Of a DNA stretch of 64,000 nt, positions 8,234-16,601 are shown piece after piece. The notes below the pieces were generated by a model. That model was not told the DNA's origin. It did not search any database and worked only from the letters and a program-made list of their open reading frames with translations. The number at the start of each line of letters is the position of its first letter. Positions within the stretch are counted from its first letter, which is position 1. Origin of the DNA: Clostridiaceae bacterium (lineage in GTDB: Bacteria; Bacillota; Clostridia; Acetivibrionales; DUMB01); NCBI GenBank assembly GCA_012840085.1, contig DUMB01000084.1, positions 1 to 64,000 of the forward strand, in the 5' to 3' direction. Both the position numbers and the translations under genes were made by a program.

Positions 8234-9754
8234 TTGTCAGAATATGTGCTTGAATTAAAAAGCATTTCCAAATCATTTCCAGGAGTCAAAGCACTAGACA
8301 ATGTTCAGTTCAATTTAAAGTCCGGAGAAATTCATGCTTTAGTAGGTGAAAATGGTGCAGGAAAATCCACCTTTATCAAGATTATAACCGGTGTACATCA
8401 CCAAGATGAAGGAGAAATATATTTAAACGGACAACAAGTTGAAATAAGAGACCCCAATGAAGCGCAAAAAATGGGAATAGCAGCTATATATCAACATGTT
8501 ACCTGTTATCCGGATCTTAGTGTTACGGAAAATATTTTTATGGGACATGAAAAGATAAAAAGATTTTCAAAAAGAATTTTGTGGGAAGAAATGCATTCTG
8601 AAGCAAAAAAGCTGCTTGACAATTTAGGAGCTGACATTGATCCCAGGAGCCAGATGGGGGCACTTAGCGTTGCACAGCAGCAAATAGTTGAGATAGCTAA
8701 AGCTCTTTCGCTAAATGCAAAAATTATCATAATGGATGAACCTACAGCTGCTCTCACAAAGAAGGAAAGCGAAGAACTTTACAGGATTACCGAACAACTG
8801 AGAGATAATGGGGCTTCTATTATTTTCATTTCTCACAGGCTTGAGGATATGTACAGGCTGGCAAGCAGAGTCAGTGTGTTAAGAGACGGAAAATATATTG
8901 GAACATGGAATGTAAATGAGATTTCGAAGGAAGATCTCATTGTTGCAATGGTGGGGCGTGAAATCACACAGCTGTTTCCTAAAAAGGAAGCAAAAATCGG
9001 CGAGGAGCTGTTACGTATTGAAGGACTTGGGAAAACGGGCTTTTTTGCAGACATTTCTTTTACACTTCACAAGGGAGAGATACTTGGTCTGACAGGTCTT
9101 ATAGGTGCGGGTAGAAGCGAAGTATGCCAGGCCATTTTTGGTATCATGCCTTATGACAAGGGAAAGGTGTATTTGGAAGGAAAAGAAGTAAAGATAAATA
9201 ATCCCCTTGATGCTATGAAACTTGGAATCGGATATTTGCCGGAGGACAGGCAAAAACAGGGTTTGGTGCTTCAGTGGGAAATCAGCAAAAACATTACCCT
9301 GTCAACTCTGGATAAATTATGCAATAAGGGATGGCTGAATGCAAGCAGAGAGGCAGAAGTAGCAAAAGAATTATCTGAAAAAGTAAATGTAAAAGCCAAC
9401 AGTGTTTTTGATACTGTAAGCTCACTTTCCGGTGGCAATCAGCAGAAAGTTATTGTCGCCAAGTTGCTTAATGCTGACTTGAAGGTCATTATTCTTGATG
9501 AGCCGACCAAAGGCGTTGACGTAGGAGCCAAGTCTGCCATTCATGAAATAATGAGTGATTTGGCATGCCAGGGCTACGGCATTATTATGATTTCATCTGA
9601 AATGCCTGAAGTTCTGGGAATGAGCGACAGAATTATCGTCATGCGGGAAGGAAGAATTACTGCGGTCTTTGATAGAGAAGATGCAACTCAGGAAGCAATC
9701 CTTGAAGCAGCTATGGTAAACAGAGCTGAAAGAGAGCTTGCCGGAGTGCGGTAG
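8234..9754 (+). CDS. Sugar ABC importer ATPase, tandem NBD (second of two)
   Basis: A 506-residue ATPase of the RbsA/RhaT type energising sugar uptake at the inner face of the membrane. NBD1 has Walker A GENGAGKST, signature LSVAQQ and Walker B IIIMDEPTAAL. NBD2 has the usual degenerate Walker A GLIGAGRSE, YLPEDRQKQGL, signature LSGGNQQK and Walker B IILDEPTKGVD. The TTG at 8234 is chosen because AGGAAGGGGG lies eight nt upstream; the longer open frame back to 8171 lacks a ribosome site. It is followed after 24 nt by the permease genes and, unlike the first ATPase, keeps all family motifs, so it is probably the principal ATPase. Confidence 0.88.
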   Translation: MSEYVLELKSISKSFPGVKALDNVQFNLKSGEIHALVGENGAGKSTFIKIITGVHHQDEGEIYLNGQQVEIRDPNEAQKMGIAAIYQHVTCYPDLSVTENIFMGHEKIKRFSKRILWEEMHSEAKKLLDNLGADIDPRSQMGALSVAQQQIVEIAKALSLNAKIIIMDEPTAALTKKESEELYRITEQLRDNGASIIFISHRLEDMYRLASRVSVLRDGKYIGTWNVNEISKEDLIVAMVGREITQLFPKKEAKIGEELLRIEGLGKTGFFADISFTLHKGEILGLTGLIGAGRSEVCQAIFGIMPYDKGKVYLEGKEVKINNPLDAMKLGIGYLPEDRQKQGLVLQWEISKNITLSTLDKLCNKGWLNASREAEVAKELSEKVNVKANSVFDTVSSLSGGNQQKVIVAKLLNADLKVIILDEPTKGVDVGAKSAIHEIMSDLACQGYGIIMISSEMPEVLGMSDRIIVMREGRITAVFDREDATQEAILEAAMVNRAERELAGVR

Positions 9755-9778
9755 AAAAATTGGAGAAGGAGAACGTTT

Positions 9779-10786
9779 ATGTCTGAAATAGTTTTGGAAA
9801 AGAAACTAAAAGTTACAGGTATAAGCAAGTTCAGAGAATTAGGGTTATTAGTATTTATCATTTTACTGTCTGTTTTAGTACAGCTGCGCAATCCAAACTT
9901 TCTGACTCTGGAAAACATAAACGACATGATTAAAAATACAGCAATTCTCAGTATTCTTACAGTTGGCATGATGCTGGTCATTGTCACAAGAGGTATTGAT
10001 CTGTCTATTGGCTCAACTCTCGCTTTATCCGGAATGGTATCAGCTTTGACAGTCAGTGCAAACATGAATCTGCACCCATTGCTTGCAATACTGCTTGGCA
10101 CAGTAATCGGTACGGCTTGTGGATGTATTGTCGGCTTCCTTGTTTCAAAAGCAAGGATTCTTCCAATCATAGCAACTCTTGGCATGATGAACGTATACCG
10201 GGGACTTACCTTTATGATAAGCGGAGGAAAATGGGTAAGCGCACATCAAATGCCGGCAAGCTTTAAAGCCATTGCTACGAGTTCAATTCTGGGAATTAAT
10301 GTTTTGATATTCATAGCTATCCTTATATACATAATTTTTTACTACTTCATTAATCATACCAGGACGGGAAGACAGATATATGCAGTGGGAAGTAACCCGG
10401 AAGCAGCCACAATCAGCGGTATAAACACTGTCAAGGTGTTGTGGATGGTTTACACAATTATGGGAGCGCTGGCCGGTCTGGCCGGTGTCCTTTGGGTCTC
10501 GAAATTTGCTTCCGCACAAGGTGACACTGCAATGGGATATGAGATGGATGTTATAGCTGCTTGTGTTCTCGGAGGAGTAAACATTGCAGGTGGTTCAGGC
10601 AAGATTTCAGGAATTATTCTGGGCTCTCTCCTGTTGGGTATTTTAAACAATGCATTGCCCCTTATCAATGTGTCGCCATTCTGGCAAGAGGCAATTCAAG
10701 GTGTGATTATACTTGTAGCTGTAATAGTAAACGCTCTTGTTAAGAGAAATGTTGATAGGAAAAACCTGATGAGGAGGAAGATATAA
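9779..10786 (+). CDS. Sugar ABC importer permease (RbsC/RhaP type) 1
   Basis: A 335-residue polytopic membrane protein of the BPD_transp_2 family, forming the transmembrane channel of the importer with the next permease. Eight to ten hydrophobic segments are visible. The family hallmarks VTRGIDLSIGSTLALSGMV, the coupling-loop region RTGRQIYAVGSNPEAA..SGI and the late VLGGVNIAGGSGKISG are all present. A GGAGAAGGAG site precedes the ATG. It is three nt from the following permease gene, so the two are translated together. Substrate specificity comes mainly from the binding protein. Confidence 0.88.
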   Translation: MSEIVLEKKLKVTGISKFRELGLLVFIILLSVLVQLRNPNFLTLENINDMIKNTAILSILTVGMMLVIVTRGIDLSIGSTLALSGMVSALTVSANMNLHPLLAILLGTVIGTACGCIVGFLVSKARILPIIATLGMMNVYRGLTFMISGGKWVSAHQMPASFKAIATSSILGINVLIFIAILIYIIFYYFINHTRTGRQIYAVGSNPEAATISGINTVKVLWMVYTIMGALAGLAGVLWVSKFASAQGDTAMGYEMDVIAACVLGGVNIAGGSGKISGIILGSLLLGILNNALPLINVSPFWQEAIQGVIILVAVIVNALVKRNVDRKNLMRRKI

Positions 10787-10789
10787 GCA

Positions 10790-11797
10790 ATGGAGAAAAG
10801 AATTATTGCTGCTCAAAAAGAGTTCAATCTCAGAAAATTTTTCTTCCAATGGGAATGGATGCTGGTGTTGATACTTATAATTATAAATATTATCAATGCA
10901 TCTTTATCCCCGTATTATCTTAATTTCAAGAGCATAATTGACGCTACAATGACATTCCTTGATAAGGCTTTTATCGTCTTGCCAATGGCTTTTGTGATAA
11001 TTCTTGGCGATATTGATATTTCGGTAGCTTCGACGGTTGCCCTGTCTTCGGTTGTAATGGCTGTTTCATATAATAATCTGGGATTGCCCATGGAGCTGGC
11101 AATGGTAATATGTCTTGTCGTCGGAACTTTGTGTGGCCTGATAAACGGGCTGTTAATAACGAAATTTAAAGAACTGTCAGCGGTCATTGTCACCCTTTCC
11201 ACAATGATAATTTACCGCGGAATTGCGTATATCATACTCGAAGACCAGGCATCCGGCAAATTTCCGCAATGGTTCAGTTATCTAGGATGGGGATATGTCG
11301 GAGGTATTCCATTTATACTTATTGTATTTGCAATTTTTGCTGTTATTTTCGGTCTGCTGCTTCACAAAACAACTTTCGGCAGGCGTGTTTACGCAATGGG
11401 AAACAATATCACGGCAAGCAGATTTTCAGGTGTGCAGGTGGATAAAATCAAAACTGTCATTTTTACTCTGGCAGGTTTTATGTCAGGTGTTACAGCCCTG
11501 TTCCTTACTTCAAAGATGGGAAGTACCAGGCCGAATGTGGCAACAGGTTATGAGCTTGATGTGATAGCCATGGTTGTGCTTGGCGGTGTAAGTACGTCCG
11601 GAGGGAAAGGACGAATTATCGGTACAATACTTTCGATTTTCGTCATAGGCTTGCTGCGTTATGGTCTTGGCCTGAAAAATGTGCCTGCTCAGATGTTGCT
11701 TATTATTATAGGTCTGCTTTTGGTAATTGCAGTCATGATTCCAAATATAAAAATTAATACGGGCAAAGCGCATAAACTTCATAAAACAAAAGCTTAA
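10790..11797 (+). CDS. Sugar ABC importer permease (RbsC/RhaQ type) 2
   Basis: A 335-residue membrane protein homologous to the preceding permease and of equal length, with hallmarks LGDIDISVASTVAL, KTTFGRRVYAMGNNITASRFSG and MVVLGGVSTSGGKGR. Two different permeases point to a heterodimeric channel as in LsrCD or RhaPQ rather than the homodimer of RbsC. The ribosome site AGGAGG overlaps the upstream gene's last codons. A gap of about 215 nt with its own regulatory sequences separates it from the binding-protein gene. Confidence 0.88.
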   Translation: MEKRIIAAQKEFNLRKFFFQWEWMLVLILIIINIINASLSPYYLNFKSIIDATMTFLDKAFIVLPMAFVIILGDIDISVASTVALSSVVMAVSYNNLGLPMELAMVICLVVGTLCGLINGLLITKFKELSAVIVTLSTMIIYRGIAYIILEDQASGKFPQWFSYLGWGYVGGIPFILIVFAIFAVIFGLLLHKTTFGRRVYAMGNNITASRFSGVQVDKIKTVIFTLAGFMSGVTALFLTSKMGSTRPNVATGYELDVIAMVVLGGVSTSGGKGRIIGTILSIFVIGLLRYGLGLKNVPAQMLLIIIGLLLVIAVMIPNIKINTGKAHKLHKTKA

Positions 11798-11917
11798 GCA
11801 CACTTGAAGACCTGGAAGTACAGGAATATTTATTCAGGAATACAGAGGAGGAATATCTGTCCTGGAAGGCAGCTTTTACGCTTTAAGGCTTTAGTTGGTA
11901 GTTTTTTGCGCAAAAAC

Positions 11918-11980
11918 GGTGGTTTATAATTCAAAATTAGTATTATTATGGTATACAACAGTCGTATGACTGTATTGTAT
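11918..11980 (+). promoter_or_regulatory. Promoter/operator region for the sugar-binding lipoprotein
   Basis: GGTGGTTTATAATT (11918-11931) contains a perfect TATAAT and resembles GGTGGTTCTTATAATT upstream of the DeoR gene (5266-5281). About 27 nt downstream lies an inverted repeat, ACAGTC-GTAT-GACTGT (11958-11973), flanked by TATAC and TGTAT. These could be a promoter and operator giving extra expression of the binding protein. No good -35 was found. Confidence 0.4.
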
Positions 11981-12013
11981 ATAAAAATCAAAAAAATATA
12001 AGGAGGCAGAATT

Positions 12014-13135
12014 ATGAAGAGGACTTTAGCTGCAATTCTTTCACTTCTACTGATTGTTTCACTCTTAGCTGGATGTGGTGGTAATAAATCAAACGAGACA
12101 GCAAAAAACGAGCCAGCAACAAATGAAGAGACAACAAAATCTGATGAAACTGCAAAAACTGATGAGACAGCAAAAGATCAGGAGCAGAAAGGAACCGGTG
12201 CGGGTAAAGCGAGAATTGCCCTTATTGTCAAGAGCACAGGAAATCCTTTTATGGAGAAAATGGCAGATGGCTTTGAGGAAGCCGTTAATGAATCAGGCGG
12301 TGAGACAATTGTTAAAGCGCCGGATCAGCCGACAGCCGAGGCCCAGATTCAGATGATTGAAGAGCTTATAGCTCAAAAAGTTGATGCAATAGCAATATCT
12401 GCAAACGATCCGGATGCTCTGCAGCCTGCTCTGCAAAAAGCCATGAATGCAGGTATAAAAGTCCTTTCCCTTGATTCCGCTGTAAATGCCCAGAGCCGTA
12501 TGGTGCACATACAGCAGGCAGACCCCGAGAGAATTGGCCGTGTTCAGATTCAGGCTATATATGAGATGATCGGTGGAGAAGGAGAAATAGCTATTTTAAG
12601 TGCCACTTCACAAGCAACCAATCAGAACACCTGGATAGAATGGATGAAAAAGGAACTGGAAGATCCAAAATATAAAAACATTAAACTCGTAAAGGTTGCG
12701 TATGGTGATGATTTAAGAGATAAGAGCGTTTCGGAGACAGAAGGTTTGCTGAAGTCATTCCCGAATCTCAAAGGGATAATTGCTCCTACAACAGTTGGTA
12801 TTGCTGCAGCAGGAAAAGTTCTCACAGACAAAGGCCTTAAAGGAAAAGTAATGCTGACAGGTCTTGGACTGCCTAGTGAAATGGCAGAGTACATTGAAAG
12901 CGGAGTTTGCCCATGGATGTACCTGTGGAATCCTATTGATCTGGGCTATCTTGCAGGTTGTGCTGCTGACGCTCTGGTAAAAGGAACTATCAGTGGCAAG
13001 GCAGGAGAAAAATTTACAGCCGGAAGACTTGGCGAGAAAGAGGTAGTCCAGGTTGGAGACGGAACAGAAATTATGCTTGGAGACCCGTTCAAGTTTGATG
13101 CTTCAAACATAGCTGAATGGAAAAATGTATATTAA
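12014..13135 (+). CDS. Rhamnose/ribose-type sugar-binding lipoprotein
   Basis: A 373-residue periplasmic-binding-protein type 1 lipoprotein that captures sugar outside the membrane for the upstream importer. The signal peptide ends in the lipobox LLAGC (Cys about 21), followed by a low-complexity Glu/Thr/Lys linker (to about residue 60) and the two-lobed binding domain. The stretch IAQKVDAIAISANDPDAL resembles RhaS-type rhamnose-binding proteins and LsrB. A related A. thermocellus protein, CbpA, is reported to bind cellotriose, so rhamnose is not certain. AAGGAGG precedes the ATG. A terminator follows at 13240. Confidence 0.85.
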   Translation: MKRTLAAILSLLLIVSLLAGCGGNKSNETAKNEPATNEETTKSDETAKTDETAKDQEQKGTGAGKARIALIVKSTGNPFMEKMADGFEEAVNESGGETIVKAPDQPTAEAQIQMIEELIAQKVDAIAISANDPDALQPALQKAMNAGIKVLSLDSAVNAQSRMVHIQQADPERIGRVQIQAIYEMIGGEGEIAILSATSQATNQNTWIEWMKKELEDPKYKNIKLVKVAYGDDLRDKSVSETEGLLKSFPNLKGIIAPTTVGIAAAGKVLTDKGLKGKVMLTGLGLPSEMAEYIESGVCPWMYLWNPIDLGYLAGCAADALVKGTISGKAGEKFTAGRLGEKEVVQVGDGTEIMLGDPFKFDASNIAEWKNVY

Positions 13136-13239
13136 AGAACAATGTATATGTATATCCTTCTATAGGGACTACGTGCAATCCGATAAAGCTGGTGCAATAA
13201 AACATATCAAGTTAGTGTAATGAAATTCTGAGAAACGAG

Positions 13240-13272
13240 GGGGCTACGGGTTTTCAACCAATAGCCCCTTTG
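13240..13272 (+). terminator. Terminator after the sugar-binding protein gene
   Basis: The perfect 7-bp stem GGGGCTA/TAGCCCC has a 15-nt loop and is followed by TTTG. The U-tract is weak, so read-through is possible. Confidence 0.55.
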
Positions 13273-13353
13273 AAATAAGTGTTTATTGATTCCAAGTTTA
13301 AGGATATATAGAACTAATACTTAAGTACTTGTAGAATCTTTCTAAAGAAAAAG

Positions 13354-14847
13354 TCAGTTTTCATACTCCGAGCTGATTATATTTTTCAATTCTTTGCTCA
13401 GCATATTTATTTCTTCAACGGCACTGCTTACATCCATAATTTGCTCATTCTCTTCTTTTGCCGTTGCAAGAACTTGTTGTGCTGAGGCAGCGTTTTGCTC
13501 CGAAATGCGTGCAATATTTTCGGACTGTTCCTGCACGTCTATAAACTTCTCTGTTATTTGTTCAATAATTTTCATACCTGACAGGATTTCCGTATTGGTT
13601 TCGTTAAAGGCATTTTTAATTTCATCAAAGTAAGTGGAAATATCATCGATGAGCAGCTTTCCTTCTTCCACAGCATTATTGCCTTCATTGACCATATTTG
13701 AGGTTTCCTGGGATTTGGTAAAAATATCTTTTATTATAGTGTTTATGTCATTAACAATTTTAGAGCTTTTTTCCGCCAGCTTTCTGACTTCATCAGCTAC
13801 TACTGCAAAACCTTTTCCATGCTCTCCGGCACGGGCAGATTCAATTGCCGCATTTAGTGCCAGAAGATTGGTTTGCTCAGCTATTTGATTTATACCTTCA
13901 AGGAATTCGGCTATTAAATCCATACTGTCTTGCAGTTGTGAAACGGTGACAGTTGCAGAATTAATTGCGCTGCTTATAATGCCAATTTGGTTGTTCATTT
14001 GTATTATTTTATTCCATCCTTCCTCAACTTTTCTGCTCATCCCGTCAGACTTCAATGCAATTCCTTTAGATATTTCCTGCGCTTGACGTGCGCCGGACAG
14101 TGAATTGCTCATTGTCTCATTAATCTTGCTTACGCTTGCTGCTTCATTTTGTATGGCACCTGCCATTTCCTGTATAGAGCTGGTGATGTTAATGCTGGAT
14201 TCCTTTGTTTGCTGAATGCTGGTGTTGAATTTGTCAATATTACTGTCAAGCAAATTAGAGCTTGCGCCAATCTTCTTAAAAGTGCTCTGAAGTTTTTCAA
14301 ATAAGTTTTTTGCATTATGCTCCTTTTCCATTGACTCATCAACAAGTTTCCTTCCCCAGTTTGTCTGGAAGAAAAGCATTGCAAGAGATCCGTTAAATAG
14401 AATAAATAAAGAAATAAAATCGGTTATAAGCTGCGTTTGTCCAACAAAATTTTCAGGTTTTAGTATATATACTATAACTATTGCAATATCCATTATAATT
14501 CCATAAGCAATCAGAAGTTCCTTTTTGAAGTACAAGGTGATAATGGTTGTTGTTGCAAAAAGGATATAGTGTTTATCAAGAGAATAAAATGTCATCAGAA
14601 AAAGTACAAGGGTAACAAGGCCGGGAACTATTCCAAACAGGAGCCCACGTAGATATTTGTTGATTGGCAGGAAATAAATTATGGCAACCAGCACTAAAAC
14701 TACAGACGATTTAGATGCCATATCCAGAAATTCACTTACACCACCTACAATAAGTGATTGCAAAATCATTAGAATGATAAGTGAATAAATTATTAGGACA
14801 CTGATTTTATCGGCTCTACGAGTATTATATGTATCTACCTTGTTCAT
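13354..14847 (-). CDS. Methyl-accepting chemotaxis protein with a six-helix membrane domain
   Basis: A 497-residue chemoreceptor. The N-terminal third holds about six hydrophobic helices with no large extracellular sensor loop, so it may sense through the membrane or lipid state. A coiled coil follows, then the MCP signalling domain with the conserved tip around [19 protein letters not shown] and [16 protein letters not shown], which contacts CheA/CheW. The start at 14847 has AGGAGGAGC upstream; an in-frame ATG at 14904 lacks such a site. The gene is alone and convergent with the sugar-binding protein gene. No flagellar or che genes are in the window. The ligand is unknown. Confidence 0.88.
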   Translation of the reverse strand: MNKVDTYNTRRADKISVLIIYSLIILMILQSLIVGGVSEFLDMASKSSVVLVLVAIIYFLPINKYLRGLLFGIVPGLVTLVLFLMTFYSLDKHYILFATTTIITLYFKKELLIAYGIIMDIAIVIVYILKPENFVGQTQLITDFISLFILFNGSLAMLFFQTNWGRKLVDESMEKEHNAKNLFEKLQSTFKKIGASSNLLDSNIDKFNTSIQQTKESSINITSSIQEMAGAIQNEAASVSKINETMSNSLSGARQAQEISKGIALKSDGMSRKVEEGWNKIIQMNNQIGIISSAINSATVTVSQLQDSMDLIAEFLEGINQIAEQTNLLALNAAIESARAGEHGKGFAVVADEVRKLAEKSSKIVNDINTIIKDIFTKSQETSNMVNEGNNAVEEGKLLIDDISTYFDEIKNAFNETNTEILSGMKIIEQITEKFIDVQEQSENIARISEQNAASAQQVLATAKEENEQIMDVSSAVEEINMLSKELKNIISSEYEN

Positions 14848-15194
14848 AATGCTCCTCCTGTGCAAATGGGCAAGTATAAAAGTACAGTTGAACCAAATAT
14901 ACATGTAAAAAAATAATTATATAAAATAAAAATAAAAGCAATGTATTTGCAAAGTGAAATTATGTTAACAGTGTAACATTTAGTTTTATATTTTTCAATA
15001 AATCTTCTTAAATAAAGGAATTAATAAAGGAATTTTTCACATAAAAATAAAAGAAATTTTCAAATAAAAACACAAACTTATTGCATTAAAACAAAAAATA
15101 TGTTATATTATAAAAAAAGTAAAATATATCAAAAAAATTGTATAAAAAATTGGTTAATAATAAACAGTAAACATGTGAGGTATGATGTATCCTT
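14848..15194. other. Divergent promoter region, very AT-rich
   Basis: Separates the minus-strand chemoreceptor from the plus-strand ArsR-type regulator. It contains a duplicated AATAAAGGAATT (about 15013-15034) and one likely plus-strand promoter, listed separately. No gene is seen. Confidence 0.5.
15081..15109 (+). promoter_or_regulatory. Likely promoter of the ArsR-type regulator
   Basis: TTGCAT (15081-15086) and TATATT (15104-15109) are spaced by 17 nt, about 85 nt upstream of the start codon. Confidence 0.4.
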
Positions 15195-16130
15195 ATGAAA
15201 CAATTATTGTTATCCATTGATAAGAAAGAAGAATTATATAATATTACAAAGGCTCTGGCATCAGAGATAAGGATTGATATCCTTAATCTTCTTAATTCAG
15301 GAAGCTTAAATGTAAATGAGATTGCTGAAAAACTTAACATTCCTGCATCTACGGCAGCGGTGAATGTAAAGGTGCTGGAAGATGCAGGTCTGATATTGAC
15401 AGAACTGCAGCCTGGTGTCAGAGGTTCGATGAAACTTTGCAGCAGGAGGGTAGACAAAATAGATATAGAACTGACTTCGCAATATAACATAGGCAATATA
15501 AATTCTTTTTATACCAATATGCCCATAGGAAACTATGTTGATTGCAAGGTATTTCCTACATGTGGAATAACAAGTGAAAAAGGATACATAGATGTTGAAG
15601 ACAATCCGAAGGGATTTTATAATCCTGAGAGAGTTTCAGCTCAGTTAATCTGGTTTCATAAGGGATATGTAGAATACAGGTTTCCAAACAGCGTTTTACA
15701 GCATGGAAAAGCTACACTTCTGGAAATTTCTCTTGAATTGTGCTCTGAAGCTCCAAATTACAGGAATAATTGGCCATCCGATATTACCATGTGGATAAAT
15801 GGCATTGAAGTAGGAACATGGACCAGCCCCGGGGACTTCGGTGGACGAAGAGGAAAGCTGAATCCTCTGTGGTGGCCGGATGGCAGCACGCAGTATGGCC
15901 TGCTGAAAACATGGCGGGTGGTGGAAAGCGGTTCATATATTGATGAAATGAAAGTATCCGATGTAAGATTAAGCAGCCTTGCTCTTGAAAAAGGCGATTA
16001 TATAAGCGTTAGAATAGGCATAAAAGATGACGCAAAGAATATTGGAGGGATTAATATATTTGGGGAAAAATTTGGCGATCACCCACAGAATATCGTAATG
16101 CGAATAGACTACAACGGTAATTTCCTTTAA
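15195..16130 (+). CDS. ArsR-type regulator fused to a carbohydrate-recognition-like domain
   Basis: A 311-residue cytoplasmic protein. Residues 10-95 form an ArsR-like winged helix (LASEIRIDILNLLNSGS..VNEIAEKLNIPASTAAVNVKVLEDAGLI) without the Cys/His metal sites of metal sensors. Residues 130-311 form a beta-rich domain with many Trp and Asp residues (TMWINGIEVGTWTSPGDFG, LNPLWWPDGSTQYGLLKTW, GGINIFGEKFGDH) that looks like a galactose-binding-type jelly roll. I infer it binds the imported sugar and controls the ABC/GH43 genes that follow. The ATG at 15195 lacks an ideal ribosome site (GAGGT lies 13 nt upstream). An antisense remnant of the same C-terminal domain lies at 22532-22787. Confidence 0.75.
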   Translation: MKQLLLSIDKKEELYNITKALASEIRIDILNLLNSGSLNVNEIAEKLNIPASTAAVNVKVLEDAGLILTELQPGVRGSMKLCSRRVDKIDIELTSQYNIGNINSFYTNMPIGNYVDCKVFPTCGITSEKGYIDVEDNPKGFYNPERVSAQLIWFHKGYVEYRFPNSVLQHGKATLLEISLELCSEAPNYRNNWPSDITMWINGIEVGTWTSPGDFGGRRGKLNPLWWPDGSTQYGLLKTWRVVESGSYIDEMKVSDVRLSSLALEKGDYISVRIGIKDDAKNIGGINIFGEKFGDHPQNIVMRIDYNGNFL

Positions 16131-16147
16131 TTATTCAACAACAGACT

Positions 16148-16312
16148 GACGGCATTTACGCAGAATTTATTACAGTATCTATGCAATATCTGTACAGTAT
16201 CAACGCAGCATCAATGCAGTATATAAGCAATATCTATGGCGGCATTTGCACAGTATTTACACAGCATCCACCAAGTATCTATCCAGCGTCGTTGGCAACA
16301 TCTATGTTTTAC
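16148..16312. repeat. Degenerate short tandem repeats after the ArsR-type gene
   Basis: Variants of a roughly 10-15 nt unit, CAGTATCTATG, recur many times (e.g. ACAGTATCTATGCAATATCT, CAGTATATAAGCAATATCT, CACAGTATTTACACAGCATC), beginning within 45 nt of the stop codon. No reading frame or hairpin explains them. Confidence 0.65.
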
Positions 16313-16385
16313 ACAAATCAACAAAAAATATGAAACAAAACAAATAATATAAATTTAATAATATAAATCTGCCTGATAATTGACA

Positions 16386-16489
16386 CAAACACCCGCTAAA
16401 TGATAAACCGGCACAAATATCCACTTTGCAAAAATGGCATAAATATCCGCTTATAAAAACATACATAAATTTCTGCTTTATAAAAAGAC
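16386..16489. repeat. Four tandem 26-nt repeats upstream of a sugar-binding protein gene
   Basis: Units start at 16386, 16412, 16438 and 16464, with exact 26-nt spacing and a consensus beginning CATAAATATCCGC. They diverge by several bases each. They sit 110-215 nt before the binding-protein start, where an operator array could lie. Confidence 0.7.
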
Positions 16490-16601
16490 CGGCTTAATTA
16501 ATAGCTTTTATTTCATTACACAGAAAAGGAGTGATGCAGTGTATCTTTTCAGGTAGTTATTTTGTTTTTTCCTATTAATAATTAATTAAGGAGGTATAAA
16601 A

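Noticed and set aside
12014..13135. Firm assignment of rhamnose as the imported sugar (rhaSTPQ)
   Set aside because: The binding protein resembles RhaS, but no rhamnose isomerase, kinase or aldolase is present, and a related A. thermocellus protein is reported to bind cellotriose.
13394..13888. Plus-strand open frames opposite the chemoreceptor
   Set aside because: They are mirror frames of the conserved MCP signalling domain and have no ribosome sites.
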